A stretch of DNA of 64,000 nucleotides from Thermomicrobiales bacterium (GTDB lineage: Bacteria > Chloroflexota > Chloroflexia > Thermomicrobiales > UBA6265), in NCBI GenBank assembly GCA_023957115.1, contig JAMLHN010000011.1:38710-102709 (forward strand). Reading direction: 5' to 3'. Positions 1 through 8,630 of this stretch are shown piece after piece. Position numbers and translations under genes: made by a program. The first letter of the stretch is position 1. Every line of letters begins with the position of its first letter. The notes under the pieces are model-generated. The model saw nothing but the letters and a program-made list of their open reading frames with translations, ran no database searches and was not told the origin of the DNA.

Positions 1-626
1 TCGAAAAGCGCCGCGTTCCAGATAAGCGCCATAGTTTCGTTGTTGGTGGGAACGCCGTAGGTCTTGCCGTCATAGGTGACGGACTTCATGGCCCCCGGCC
101 AGTACTCCTCGACCGGGTATCCGGCGTCCGCCGGACCGAACTCCTGCAGTTGTCCCTTGGCAGCAAACTCGACACCCCAGAGGATCGGCATCTTGGCGAC
201 CATCGGCGCCGCATTGCCAAGCGCGGCCGTGCGGATCTGGTCAAGCATATCGTTGTAGGTCAGACGGGTGATATTGACGGTGATGTTTGGATAGGTTTCC
301 GCAAAAGCCGCCCAGAACTCTGCATCGATATCGTGCGTGATCTGTGGCTCGGAGTCGGCCGGGCCGACATACCAATAGGAAACCTCGCCCTCATAATCGA
401 GGGGAACCACCTGGGCGCATTCGGCCGCGGTATCGACTTCGAGGGTGCCTGCCTGGGCAACGATGGTCTCCGGGGTCCAATCCGTTGTGTCGATCGTGCC
501 GTCCTGCGCCAAGGTCAGCGCTCTCGGCCCGAAGGCAGCCCCGGCGCCTGCAGCGGCGCCATAGGCAAGCAACTTGCGGCGATTCAGCTCGCGATTGAAC
601 AGTTCACGGTAACGCTGCGTTGACAT
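1..626 (-). CDS. ABC transporter solute-binding protein, N-terminal part (cut by window edge)
   Basis: Reading the complement from the ATG at 626 gives an uninterrupted frame to the window edge (about 208 residues). It starts MSTQRYRELFNRELNRRKLL, a Tat-like leader followed by an Ala/Gly stretch and an AQ cleavage region. The rest looks like a family-1 extracellular solute-binding protein of a sugar ABC importer (motifs YPNITVNITRLTY, YDGKTYGVPTNNETMALIWN). A strong ribosome site, AAGGAG, sits 5-6 bases before the start. It is divergent from a sugar-acid dehydratase, which fits uptake of a sugar or sugar acid. The C-terminus and the substrate cannot be judged. Confidence 0.85.
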   Translation of the reverse strand, partial: MSTQRYRELFNRELNRRKLLAYGAAAGAGAAFGPRALTLAQDGTIDTTDWTPETIVAQAGTLEVDTAAECAQVVPLDYEGEVSYWYVGPADSEPQITHDIDAEFWAAFAETYPNITVNITRLTYNDMLDQIRTAALGNAAPMVAKMPILWGVEFAAKGQLQEFGPADAGYPVEEYWPGAMKSVTYDGKTYGVPTNNETMALIWNAALF

Positions 627-1094
627 TTCCGCTCCTTCCGGCTCTGCGGCGAGCCGTCGTTTCAGTGCGTAGTCCCGAAATTCGAGAACCCGGCAACGAC
701 GCCGGTGGTGTGCCTGGGTGAGCTCCTTTCGTTTCGCTGGCTTCGGCGACTCCTTTGGCATGCGCCAACCGTCGCTTGGTCGAACATCAGCGCCACTTGG
801 CGAAGAGTATGGTGGAGACCCGGTTATACCTATTTTGAAATGGGACGTCAAGAAGTGGAAATTTCACACGATGATTGCGTGAATTCCGGCACAAAAAATG
901 AGGGAATGGCAAAAATCATTGTTCCCCAGAAACACGCGCCTTGGGGGACCAGGCCGGAGCTCATCGATCGTCGTTGCCGGTCGAGCGATAGGACGGGGCT
1001 GAAATGGACATGCCGTCCTATTGTTCGGAACGTCAGGCCCGGTAGCCGGGACCGATACGTACCCTCACGCACGATGGAATTGGGGAGTGGACGC
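627..1094. promoter_or_regulatory. Divergent intergenic region
   Basis: This 468-base stretch separates the binding-protein gene from the dehydratase gene. An in-frame extension of the dehydratase frame covers part of it but lacks a family-like sequence and a ribosome site, so I read it as non-coding. Near 856-870 lies an imperfect palindrome (GTGGAAATTTCACAC), a possible operator. I see no convincing -35/-10 pair. Confidence 0.4.
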
Positions 1095-2408
1095 ATGGCG
1101 AAGAAGCAGGCGAAGACAACGAAGACCGAAGCGATCGAGCAGATCATCCCCGATGCCTGGCCGAAATATGCAGCCGCCGGCAAAGACCCCGTCCGCATCC
1201 GCGATGTCCGCGTCATCCTGACCGCCCCCGATGGCATCCGCCTCGTCATCGTCAAGATCGAGACGAGTGAGCCAGAGCTCTACGGACTCGGATGCGCGAC
1301 CTTTACACAACGGCCCCTCGCGGTCGTCGAGGCCATCGAACAGTATCTCAAGCCCATGGCCATCGGCCGTGATGTGCACGATAGCGAGGATCTCTTCCAG
1401 GCCGGGTATCTCTCGTCGTACTGGCGCAGCGGGCCGGTCCTCAACAATGCCCTCTCCGGCCTCGATATGGCCCTCTGGGATATCAAAGGCAAGCTGGCCG
1501 GCATGCCCGTCTATCAGCTCTTCGGCGGCAAGTCCCGCCGGGCCGCCAATGTCTACGTCCATGCCTCCGGCCGTGATTTCGCCGAGGTCGAGGAATCGGC
1601 CAAGGCGTATTGGGACGAGGGATATCGCTACATCCGCTGCCAGGTCGCCGTCCCCAACTCGGCCACCTATGGGGTGTCGGGCAAGAGCATGCAAGCTGCC
1701 TATCACCTCGATCCCCAGCAGGACGCCTGGGATCCGGACGCGTATGCGCGGATCGTGCCGAGACTGTTCGACCATATCCGCGCCCGCATGGGGGACGAGG
1801 TCGAGCTCCTGCACGACATCCACGAGCGCGTGCCGCCCATCACCGCAATCCGGATCGCGAAAGAGGTTGAGCCGTACCGGCTCTTCTTCCTGGAGGATCC
1901 CTTCGCCCCCGAGGACAACGGCTATTTCCCGTTGCTGCGGCAGCATTCATCGGTCCCGATTGCGATGGGCGAGCTCTATGTGAACCAGGCCGAATATGTG
2001 GATCTGGTCAAAGACCGCCTGATCGATTTCATGCGGGTCCATCTCTCCGATATCGGTGGCTTGACCCCGGCCCGTAAGCTGGCGGCGTTCTGTGAGTACT
2101 TCGGGGTGCGGACCGCCTGGCATGGTCCGGGAGACGCCTCCCCGGTGGCGCATGCGGCCAATCTGCAGCTCGATCTGAATACGCCGAACTTCGGGATCCA
2201 GGAAGCGTACCTGCCGCCTGACCGAACCCGGGAAGTTTTCCCCGGAACCCCGGAGATTCGCGACGGGCAGATGTGGTCCAACGAGCAACCGGGTTTGGGC
2301 ATCGACCTCGACGAGAAGCGGGCGGCCAAATACCCCTACCCCGACCATGCGCTCAACGGCGCCTGGCCGCCGATCCGGTTGAAGGATGGGACGGTGCAGC
2401 GCCCGTAA
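1095..2408 (+). CDS. Enolase-superfamily sugar-acid dehydratase, ManD/RspA type
   Basis: This 437-residue protein has the order of motifs seen in mannonate dehydratase-like members of the enolase superfamily: an N-terminal capping domain, then a barrel with HDIHERV, LEDPFAPED, MGELYVN, RVHLSDIGGLTPA and TAWHGPGDASPVAHAANL. The Asp/Glu/Glu ligands would bind Mg2+, and the His of WHGPGD is at a known catalytic position. The likely reaction is dehydration of a hexonate-type acid to a 2-keto-3-deoxy acid; the family is promiscuous, so the substrate is open. The ATG at 1095 is chosen because GGGGAGTGG precedes it and the upstream extension is not family-like. It is divergent from a sugar ABC binding protein. 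Confidence 0.85.
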   Translation: MAKKQAKTTKTEAIEQIIPDAWPKYAAAGKDPVRIRDVRVILTAPDGIRLVIVKIETSEPELYGLGCATFTQRPLAVVEAIEQYLKPMAIGRDVHDSEDLFQAGYLSSYWRSGPVLNNALSGLDMALWDIKGKLAGMPVYQLFGGKSRRAANVYVHASGRDFAEVEESAKAYWDEGYRYIRCQVAVPNSATYGVSGKSMQAAYHLDPQQDAWDPDAYARIVPRLFDHIRARMGDEVELLHDIHERVPPITAIRIAKEVEPYRLFFLEDPFAPEDNGYFPLLRQHSSVPIAMGELYVNQAEYVDLVKDRLIDFMRVHLSDIGGLTPARKLAAFCEYFGVRTAWHGPGDASPVAHAANLQLDLNTPNFGIQEAYLPPDRTREVFPGTPEIRDGQMWSNEQPGLGIDLDEKRAAKYPYPDHALNGAWPPIRLKDGTVQRP

Positions 2409-2470
2409 TTGGTCTGAGGGCCCGAGTCTGGAGAAGAGGGTCTGGGGCAAACCGGGACCTAAGCGCCTGG

Positions 2471-2479
2471 TGCTATGCT
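2471..2479 (+). promoter_or_regulatory. Candidate extended -10 promoter of the first cysteine-rich gene
   Basis: TGCTATGCT (TG, one base, TATGCT) lies about 76 bases before the GTG start at 2556. The paralogous gene has TGCTATGAT at a comparable place (4739-4747, 93 bases before its start). The shared position in two paralogues supports a promoter. No -35 element is evident. Confidence 0.4.
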
Positions 2480-2555
2480 AGGGGGACAGTTCTGGGTGAT
2501 AACGTAAGGGCGCGTTTCGGGATGCTGGTGCGCTGCCGAATCGAGAGGGCAGTGC

Positions 2556-3932
2556 GTGGACGATCGTAGGTTCGATTCGCTCGTCAAAGCGGTGGCGACC
2601 GGCGCCAGTCGCCGCTCGGTGCTCAAGGGGATTCTCGGTTTGGGGGGCGTGGCTCTCACGGGCGGTATCGTTTTGGAGGACGATACCGACGCTGCCCGTC
2701 GCCCACCCACGTCGCCAACCCGGACGAACACATGTCCGGGCCAGCAAACCTGGAATGGGAGCGCGTGCGTTTGCCAGGTTCCTCCAGCCCCGGGCGCCAA
2801 CAAATGCGGACCTGATTGCTGCACCGGCAAATCCAGCGATCCCTTTCCACGCCCATCGACCCATACAGAATGTTGCGATGGCGCCTGCTGCGCCGGTAGC
2901 TGTTACGGTGAAGAGCTCTGTTGCCCGACCAATACCCGCGCGGGCGGATTGCCGCCAATTGCGCGCTTCTGCGAGAACGGCGAGTGCTGCCAGCTTCCCA
3001 GCGTTTGTTCCGGTGGAGTTTGCGTCTCGTCGACACCGACTTCGACGCCGACCCGCACAAGTACGCCGACCCAGACGCCAACCAGCACCGCTACCAGCAC
3101 GCCAACCCAGGCGCCGAGTAGCACGCCAACCGAAACGTCTACCAGTACGCCAACAGAAATGCCGTCGAGCACCCCGAGCCCGACGCAGCATCCCCCCTGT
3201 CGGAGCAACGACGATTGCGGAGCCTGCGAAGGGTGCAATGTGCAGACCGGAATGTGCGGTTCCATCTGCACTGACCAGCTACCGATCTGCTGTCAGAACG
3301 ATATTACCGACTACTGTATTCCGGCTGGCGAAACCTGCTGCGAAACAAATTCGAATTGTTCTGACCCCTGCGCGGAATGCAATGATGACGGGTACTGCGG
3401 CACGATGTGCGAAAGCGGCTACGCATGCTGCCATGTTGGCGGAGATGACTACATCTGCTGCGGGGTGGGGCAATGCTTGTCCGGTTTCGCCTGCTGCGAA
3501 GGACTCGATGCGTGCGGCGACCAATGCTGTGCCGTGGGCCAATGCACGACGACTGGGGTGTGCTGTCCCCCTGGCGAAACGGTATGCGGCGATGTTTGCT
3601 GCAACACCGCCACCAACCACGTCTGTCGTTCGCCAGGGACCTGCGCGTGCGAGGGGGATAACACCGAGTGCGAGGGAGTCTGCGGTCAGTTCGAATGCTG
3701 TGGTGAGGACATCAGCGGCTGTGTCGCTCAGGGATTGGACGCCGAGTGTGTCCTTTGCTCCGAGGCTGGACGTTGCGTGGCAAACCGCGAGACGGAGCCG
3801 TGCGACTCCGGCAACGGATACTGTTTCGGCGGCGTATGCGAGCCTTGTAGGCCAGACGGATCGAACTGTACTGATGCGTACCAGTGTTGCAGTGCGGTCT
3901 GCCATTTGGGCCTTTCCTGCGGCAACCCATAG
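2556..3932 (+). CDS. Tat-exported cysteine-rich protein with Thr/Pro linker
   Basis: This 458-residue protein begins with a Tat leader typical of this lineage (DDRRFDSLVK then SRRSVLKGILGLGG, residues 2-31). A cysteine-rich module follows (CCxG, CYGEELCCPTNT), then a low-complexity linker of Thr/Pro/Ser repeats (about residues 155-210), then a long second cysteine-rich part with many CC pairs. The many cysteines and the linker suggest a disulfide-stabilised secreted or surface protein. No enzyme motif is visible. The GTG start is set by homology to the paralogue at 4840. I do not recognise a family with known function. Confidence 0.8.
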   Translation: MDDRRFDSLVKAVATGASRRSVLKGILGLGGVALTGGIVLEDDTDAARRPPTSPTRTNTCPGQQTWNGSACVCQVPPAPGANKCGPDCCTGKSSDPFPRPSTHTECCDGACCAGSCYGEELCCPTNTRAGGLPPIARFCENGECCQLPSVCSGGVCVSSTPTSTPTRTSTPTQTPTSTATSTPTQAPSSTPTETSTSTPTEMPSSTPSPTQHPPCRSNDDCGACEGCNVQTGMCGSICTDQLPICCQNDITDYCIPAGETCCETNSNCSDPCAECNDDGYCGTMCESGYACCHVGGDDYICCGVGQCLSGFACCEGLDACGDQCCAVGQCTTTGVCCPPGETVCGDVCCNTATNHVCRSPGTCACEGDNTECEGVCGQFECCGEDISGCVAQGLDAECVLCSEAGRCVANRETEPCDSGNGYCFGGVCEPCRPDGSNCTDAYQCCSAVCHLGLSCGNP

Positions 3933-4099
3933 CAGCCGCGGCTCGATCGTATCGAGGTGATGCTCCGTTTCGACCATCTGCTCTGGTAGTGGCTCGTAGG
4001 GGGTTGGCGCCCAGGCAGGAACCCTCTGGCGGCGATTGCGGCAATGTATGGATGTCAATGCTTCGTTGGATGCCGCCGAACCCCGGTCGGATGTGGAAG

Positions 4100-4163
4100 C
4101 GGTCGAATCTGACACCGCAGGATCTGCTGCCCGGTGTCGATTGGCAATTGTTCAGCTCGCCGT
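4100..4163 (+). repeat. 64-base repeat, copy 1
   Basis: This is identical to 8238-8301 except for one base. Both copies can be read as SNLTxQDLLPGVDWQLFSSP. In copy 2 that reading belongs to a broken exported-protein gene, so copy 1 is best seen as a fragment of a paralogue. Confidence 0.8.
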
Positions 4164-4306
4164 TCGGTCTAGACGCGCTTTTGGTCCTGAGTCCAATGAG
4201 GAGTTAGGAATACCGGGGCCGGAGGAGACCGACAAGGCGAGGTTCACGGCCTACTACGGAATCCGTCTGAACACGACGCGACGTGGTGACATCACCTCCC
4301 CGCGTT

Positions 4307-4326
4307 CCCAGCGTTTCAACGTTGGG
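4307..4326 (+). repeat. 20-base palindromic repeat, copy 1
   Basis: CCCAGCGTTTCAACGTTGGG can form an 8-bp stem with a 4-base loop. Further copies lie at 18724-18743, 30242-30260 (one mismatch), 36535-36554, 36654-36673 and 42907-42926, all between genes and often next to a CAAGGGGTAnnAGCCC motif. Confidence 0.8.
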
Positions 4327-4399
4327 GACCGGGTCCAAACTGTTCCGCAGTTCGCGCGAACACCCCTGTGGAAAACCCCGAAATCCGGAAAATCCGAAC

Positions 4400-4428
4400 T
4401 TGATCCTCGATACCCACGCTGCTAGATT
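4400..4428 (+). promoter_or_regulatory. Conserved promoter-like pair TTGATC-17-TAGATT, copy 1
   Basis: TTGATC (4400-4405) and TAGATT (4423-4428) are 17 bases apart. The same pair with the same spacing and the same upstream GAAAAnCCGnA context occurs at 8602-8630. It would read towards the second cysteine-rich gene. Confidence 0.45.
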
Positions 4429-4440
4429 CGACCTACAGCG

Positions 4441-4576
4441 AAATCCGAAATCGTAGCGATACGCCATCTCCACAGCGGTCGTAGGGCAGGTGCCTCTGTG
4501 CCCTGCCATCGGGCGCAGCCCGATAACGGACGCGCCCAGTGGCCATCTCGACGCTGGCAACCGTTTTGGATTGCGC
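4441..4576 (-). repeat. 160-bp dispersed repeat, copy 1
   Basis: The core contains GGCAGGTGCCTCTGTGCCC and an ATCGGGCGCAGCCCGAT palindrome. Related copies lie near 29241-29408, 46080-46175, 47690-47830, 55481-55636 and 56175-56330, in both orientations. No open frame is shared by all copies. Confidence 0.7.
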
Positions 4577-4714
4577 TTTACAGCCGATTTCAGAATGGTT
4601 GACGCGCCGAAACCCCGGTTGTCATTCTGACGAAGGAAGAATCTCCCTGCCGCAGCGGGTGTTCCGACGCCACACGCCTCCGACGACGTGCCAGCCATTC
4701 CGTGATCCGCTCTA
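4577..4714 (+). repeat. 135-bp dispersed repeat, copy 1
   Basis: This starts TTTACAGCCGATTTCAGAAT and contains GACGAAGGAAGAATCTCC. It is closely similar along its length to 31728-31870. It is non-coding. Confidence 0.75.
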
Positions 4715-4738
4715 ACTCCTCAATCTCAACTCCCTCGA

Positions 4739-4747
4739 TGCTATGAT
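4739..4747 (+). promoter_or_regulatory. Candidate extended -10 promoter of the second cysteine-rich gene
   Basis: TGCTATGAT lies 93 bases before the GTG start at 4840 and corresponds to TGCTATGCT at 2471-2479 before the paralogue. Confidence 0.4.
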
Positions 4748-4839
4748 GACGAAAATCGATCCCGTGCCAATAGTTTGTTCTTGTGAGCCTGCGGACTGAG
4801 GGTAGCCGCTGGCGCACCGCGCGTTGGAGAGGGCTGAAA

Positions 4840-5897
4840 GTGGACGATCGTCGTTTCGATTCATTGGTGAAAGTGGTCGCATCGGGGGCCAGCCGGCGTT
4901 CGGTACTCAAGGGAATGCTGGGGTTGGGCGGCGCCGCGCTGACCGGCGGTGCATTGGCGGGACGCGATGCCGGCGCCGCCCGCCGGCCAACGCCAACGCC
5001 CAAACCGGTTTCCTGTCCCGGGCGGCAAACCTGGAACGGCTCGGCCTGTGTCTGCCCGGGTGACGCTCCGGCCAAATGCGGTCCCGATTGCTGCACCGAG
5101 GGCCAAATCTCACCCGGTAGCCCAGGGTATTCCGAATGTTGCGACAACGCCTGTTGTTTTGGTACCTGCTACGGCGAAGAGCTCTGCTGCCCGACGAATA
5201 CGCCCAGCGGGGGCGGATCGCCGATCGCGAGCATCTGCGACAACGGCGATTGCTGCCTGTCGCCGAATGTCTGCATAAACGGGGCTTGCGGGGTGCTGTC
5301 CGGGTGCCAAAGCAATGACGATTGCGGCGATTGCGAAACGTGCAATCCTGAGACCGGCGAGTGCAGCTTCATGTGCGCCGGTGATCGCACGCAGTGTGTG
5401 TGAACGGGTTCGGAGAGTATTGCATTGCAGAAGGTCTCACCTGCTGTTCCAGTTCCGATATGTGCGTCGGGCTGTGCCCCGACTGTGACGATGCCGGGTA
5501 CTGTGTTGATCGGTGCGGATGTGGGCCGGGCACAACCTATTGCGTGACGGACTGCTGCGACAACGCAACCGAGGTCTGCGATGAGAACAGCAACACCTGT
5601 GTTTGCAAGGCGGGCCTGATCGAATGCAATGGTGCGTGCATCGACGGACAATGCTGCGGCGGTGACAACACCCCGTGTGCCAATCTTGGGTTCAGTCTCG
5701 ACTGTGTCGAGTGCCTCAACGGCCAGTGTTCGACGAGCAGCCTCGAGCTCAACCGCTGTCCGATGGAAGACAATTCCCCCGGCTGGTGCTCGAACGGTGT
5801 CTGCCTCGCCTGTATTCCGTTCCGTGAATTCGGATGCACCATCGACAGCCAATGCTGCACCGGGAATTGTCTCGGGGGCAGATGCGACTTCCAATAG
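4840..5897 (+). pseudogene. Second Tat-exported cysteine-rich protein, frameshifted
   Basis: From the GTG at 4840 the protein starts like its neighbour at 2556 (DDRRFDSLVK, SRRSVLKGMLGLGG, CPGxQTWNGSACVC, CYGEELCCPTNT) but lacks the Thr/Pro linker. The frame stops with TGA at 5401-5403, inside a GTGTGTGTG run. From 5394 the other frame continues with the matching cysteine-rich C-terminal part to 5897 (CCSSSDMCVG, CCGGDNTPC, CCTGNC). Removing one GT unit gives a continuous 351-residue protein with the stretch DRTQCVNGFGEYC, which aligns with the paralogue. It could be a pseudogene, a phase-variable gene or an assembly error. Confidence 0.75.
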
Positions 5898-5941
5898 TGG
5901 CGTGGCGGGACAAGCATTCCGGGGCATGATCCAGGGGTGAT

Positions 5942-8089
5942 GTGACGCTGCAGATCGAGCATGTGGACGCGTTCGGGGGGCCGAGTTTGTGGCTCGGCCG
6001 CCCCGTGGTGCGAGCGATCGTATCGGGCAGTCCGGGCGGGGCATCGGACGGTGACCGCCCCCTGGAGATCCGAACGCGAATCGAGCTGCTCGATCGGCAA
6101 TTGGACCGGACGGAGCTTGATCCACGGTCGTTGCCACCCTTGCCGGAACAGACGGACCTGCCCTGGTTGCTTGGCTGGGCGGCGATCGGGTTGCAACGAT
6201 TGGCCGGCGACGATGTCGTCTTTTTCTCCGCTCGCCCCCTGGAATCGCCGAGAACGAACGAAGTCGTGGTCGAGTGCCTGCACCGGCAAGTTGGCGTGCT
6301 GGCACTGCAGATTGCGTTGCAACAACTAAACGCTGACGCCAAGGACAACCGCGAGCGCATGGTCCGGGAGCTCGAGCGAGCCTTCACGCTCCGGTTGGCG
6401 CCGGTTTTAGCCTCACGCCGGCCGCCGGCAGAACCCGGATGCATCCTGGCGGCGGCCCGCGCGCGGGCGATCCCGATCACCTCGATTGATCCACGCGGTC
6501 AGGTCATCGAGCTTGGGCACGGGGTCTACCGGCGTCGATTACGCAACACAAGCACGTCGAACTCGTCATTCCTTGGCAATCAAATCGCCCGGGACAAGCA
6601 ACTTTCCAATCGATATCTGATCGACTTCGGGTTGCCAGCGCCCGACACCCGAACCGCGTACGATGCCGAACGCGCGGTCGCGCATGCGCGGGCGATCGGC
6701 TTTCCGGTGGTCATCAAGCCGAATGACGAAGGGAACTCGGCCGGGTTGCATCTCGATCTGCGGGACGAGGACGAGGTGCGCGCCGCGTTCGAAGCGTCCG
6801 CGCGGGTGAGCCGGTCGGGCACCGTGGTGGTGCAACGGTATCTGACGGGGAGGCATTACCGAATCCTGGTCGTCGGGGACCGAATCGTCGGGATTGCCGA
6901 GCGTATCGCCGCGCACGTCATTGGCGACGGGGAGCGTTCGATCCGCGAGCTGGTGGAACGCGAGAACCGAAGTCCGCGCCGGGGCACGTGGAAATCCGAC
7001 CGGCTCAAGACGATCGCAGTCGATGGAACGACGATACGACTGCTGGATCGGCAAGGGTTCCGCTTGGATGATGTGCCGCCCAATGGGCTGCGCGTGGAGC
7101 TTCAGCGGATCGATGATCTGGAGCTCGGCGGAGAGGCGATCATCCAGACGGGGACGGTGCATCCGGATAACGAGAGCATCATCATCTCGGCCGTGCGGAC
7201 AATGGAGCTCGATATCGCGGGGGTCGATTTGGTGGCGCACGATATCGGCCAGTCGATCTGGGAAACCTCCGGCGGTATTCTCGAGGTCAATTGCGACACC
7301 GGATTCTCTCTCATTCAATTTCCCACGTCTGGAACCGAAATCGATCCCGGTCCGGCGATCGTCGAAACGCTCTTCCCACCGGGAGCGCCGGTTCGTGTGC
7401 CGCTGGTTGCCGTGACGGGCGAGCGCGACACCACCGATGTGGCGTGTCTCATCGGCGGAATGTTGACGACTGCGGGCCACGCAACGGGAATCGCGTTACG
7501 GGATGGGCTCTTCCTGGGAAAGACGAGATTGTCGGGGATCGACGGCGCCGGCGTTGCCGGAAAACGGCGTGTGTTGCTCAATCCGACCGTTGAAATGGCG
7601 GTGCTGGAGATCCCTCCCGATGAGATCGTGGCGGAGGGACTGGCATTCGAGCAGTGCGATGTGGCGGTGGTCACCTCGCTTTCTGGCGCTGCTCCCGAAG
7701 TGTTAGGACCGGCGGAGGCGGTTGTTTGCCGGACACTGGCGCCTGGTGGTGTCGTGATCGTGCCCGCCGGCGACCCGGACGTGTTGGCGTTTGCCCGGCG
7801 TCTGGACCGCCCGGTGGTGCTCTATACAACCGGCGCGCAATCGGAGACGTTCGTGCGTGACCGGCGTGTGGGAGAGCGAGCGGTGTTCCTGCGACCTGAT
7901 GGGGACGGCGGGCTGCTGGAGATCGACTGGGGTGGCGGGGAGACCGTTGGGGTGCCGATATCGGTCGACATAGCGCAGGTGTCGCCGGCCGCCATGGCGG
8001 CGATCGCCGCAGTGCTGGCGCTTGGTCTTCCGGTTGCGTCGTTGCCTGATCTGATGCAGACCGCCGACGTCACTTCTCAGGGACGATGA
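5942..8089 (+). CDS. Cyanophycin-synthetase-like ATP-grasp protein with degenerate Mur-ligase half
   Basis: This 715-residue protein has three parts. The CphA-type N-terminal domain starts with IEHVDAFGGPSLWLGRP. An ATP-grasp domain follows at about 195-460 (GNQIARDKQLSNRYL, GFPVVIKPNDEGNSAGL, LEVNCDTGFSL). The C-terminal part is Mur-ligase-like. Where CphA has the ATP loop GxxGKTT the sequence is VTGERDTTDV (near residue 490), so Lys and the preceding Gly are missing. The C-terminal part is also short; CphA is usually near 870-900 residues. This resembles CphA2-type enzymes with one working site. It likely joins amino acids or a dipeptide in an ATP-dependent way, but cyanophycin itself is not proven. 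The start is GTG at 5942 after CAGGGG. Confidence 0.7.
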   Translation: MTLQIEHVDAFGGPSLWLGRPVVRAIVSGSPGGASDGDRPLEIRTRIELLDRQLDRTELDPRSLPPLPEQTDLPWLLGWAAIGLQRLAGDDVVFFSARPLESPRTNEVVVECLHRQVGVLALQIALQQLNADAKDNRERMVRELERAFTLRLAPVLASRRPPAEPGCILAAARARAIPITSIDPRGQVIELGHGVYRRRLRNTSTSNSSFLGNQIARDKQLSNRYLIDFGLPAPDTRTAYDAERAVAHARAIGFPVVIKPNDEGNSAGLHLDLRDEDEVRAAFEASARVSRSGTVVVQRYLTGRHYRILVVGDRIVGIAERIAAHVIGDGERSIRELVERENRSPRRGTWKSDRLKTIAVDGTTIRLLDRQGFRLDDVPPNGLRVELQRIDDLELGGEAIIQTGTVHPDNESIIISAVRTMELDIAGVDLVAHDIGQSIWETSGGILEVNCDTGFSLIQFPTSGTEIDPGPAIVETLFPPGAPVRVPLVAVTGERDTTDVACLIGGMLTTAGHATGIALRDGLFLGKTRLSGIDGAGVAGKRRVLLNPTVEMAVLEIPPDEIVAEGLAFEQCDVAVVTSLSGAAPEVLGPAEAVVCRTLAPGGVVIVPAGDPDVLAFARRLDRPVVLYTTGAQSETFVRDRRVGERAVFLRPDGDGGLLEIDWGGGETVGVPISVDIAQVSPAAMAAIAAVLALGLPVASLPDLMQTADVTSQGR

Positions 8090-8137
8090 CACGGAGAAGC
8101 AACAACGAAGCACAATTGACTCAATCGGAGGCAGGCA

Positions 8138-8583
8138 TGAACCGGCGTTCGATGCTTGCAGGACTTCTTGGCGCGGCGGATTTGGCGGGACGCCTAGCCG
8201 AGCCGGGATCGCGTTGTTTCTCGATGTGTTTCAGGGACGGTCGAATCTGACATCGCAGGATCTGCTGCCCGGTGTCGATTGGCAATTGTTCAGCTCGCCG
8301 TATGCGACGGTGGCGTTTCTTTTCCGTCGGCCTCTGGATGGCCCAGCTGCTCTATGCCGCGAGCTTCACCCAGAATGCCACGCCGATCTGGACGAACGAT
8401 ACGCCGCAGTCGCCGGGCATCCGCTCGGCGCGGGTCGTTTCTCCTGATTCGACCGCGGCCTGGGAGTATGTCGCCGGGACGCTGACCGGAATCGCGCTGA
8501 GTGTGGAGCAGGCGGTGGGATTGCCGAAGGATGCATCGGAGCCCAGAGCCGCGCAATCGAACGACCCTCCTTCCGGCATCTGA
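8138..8583 (+). pseudogene. Broken gene for a Tat-exported protein
   Basis: A start with a good ribosome site (GGAGGCAGGC then ATG) gives MNRRSMLAGLLGA, a Tat-like leader, but the frame stops at 8249-8251. Another frame carries FLDVFQGRSNLTSQDLLPG and VDWQLFSSPYATVAFLF. A third carries AQLLYAASFTQNATPIWTND and AAWEYVAGTLTGIALSVEQ up to the TGA at 8581-8583. Together they read like one exported protein of about 145 residues with at least two frameshifts. The function is not recognised. Part of it is the 64-base repeat also found at 4100-4163. Confidence 0.55.
8238..8301 (+). repeat. 64-base repeat, copy 2
   Basis: This is identical to 4100-4163 apart from one C/T difference. It lies within the broken exported-protein gene. 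Confidence 0.8.
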
Positions 8584-8601
8584 AAACCCGGAAAACCCGA
8601 G

Positions 8602-8630
8602 TTGATCCTGTCCTCCCATACTGGTAGATT
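8602..8630 (+). promoter_or_regulatory. Conserved promoter-like pair TTGATC-17-TAGATT, copy 2
   Basis: TTGATC (8602-8607) and TAGATT (8625-8630) are 17 bases apart, about 100 bases before the propeller gene. Matches the pair at 4400-4428 including spacing. Confidence 0.5.

Larger units (their letters stand above)
3933..4839. other. Repeat-rich intergenic region
   Basis: This 907-base gap has no convincing gene. In order it holds a 64-base repeat (4100-4163), the dispersed 20-base palindrome (4307-4326), a promoter-like pair (4400-4428), a copy of the 160-bp repeat (about 4441-4576), a copy of the 135-bp repeat (4577-4714) and an extended -10 element (4739-4747). Confidence 0.7.

Noticed and set aside
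705..1094. Long N-terminal extension of the ManD-type dehydratase
   Set aside because: The extra 130 residues are not family-like, are rich in Arg and Trp, and have no ribosome site; the ATG at 1095 has both.
2565..2585. tRNA-like GGTTCGATTC word
   Set aside because: It lies within the Tat leader codons of the cysteine-rich gene and no cloverleaf can be drawn.
4840..5897. Programmed ribosomal frameshift in the second cysteine-rich gene
   Set aside because: No slippery heptamer or downstream stem is apparent at 5394-5403; a repeat-length change explains the data better.
5169..6305. Long minus-strand frame across the second cysteine-rich gene and the ATP-grasp gene
   Set aside because: It is the GC-driven shadow of coding sequence on the plus strand and has no coherent domain.
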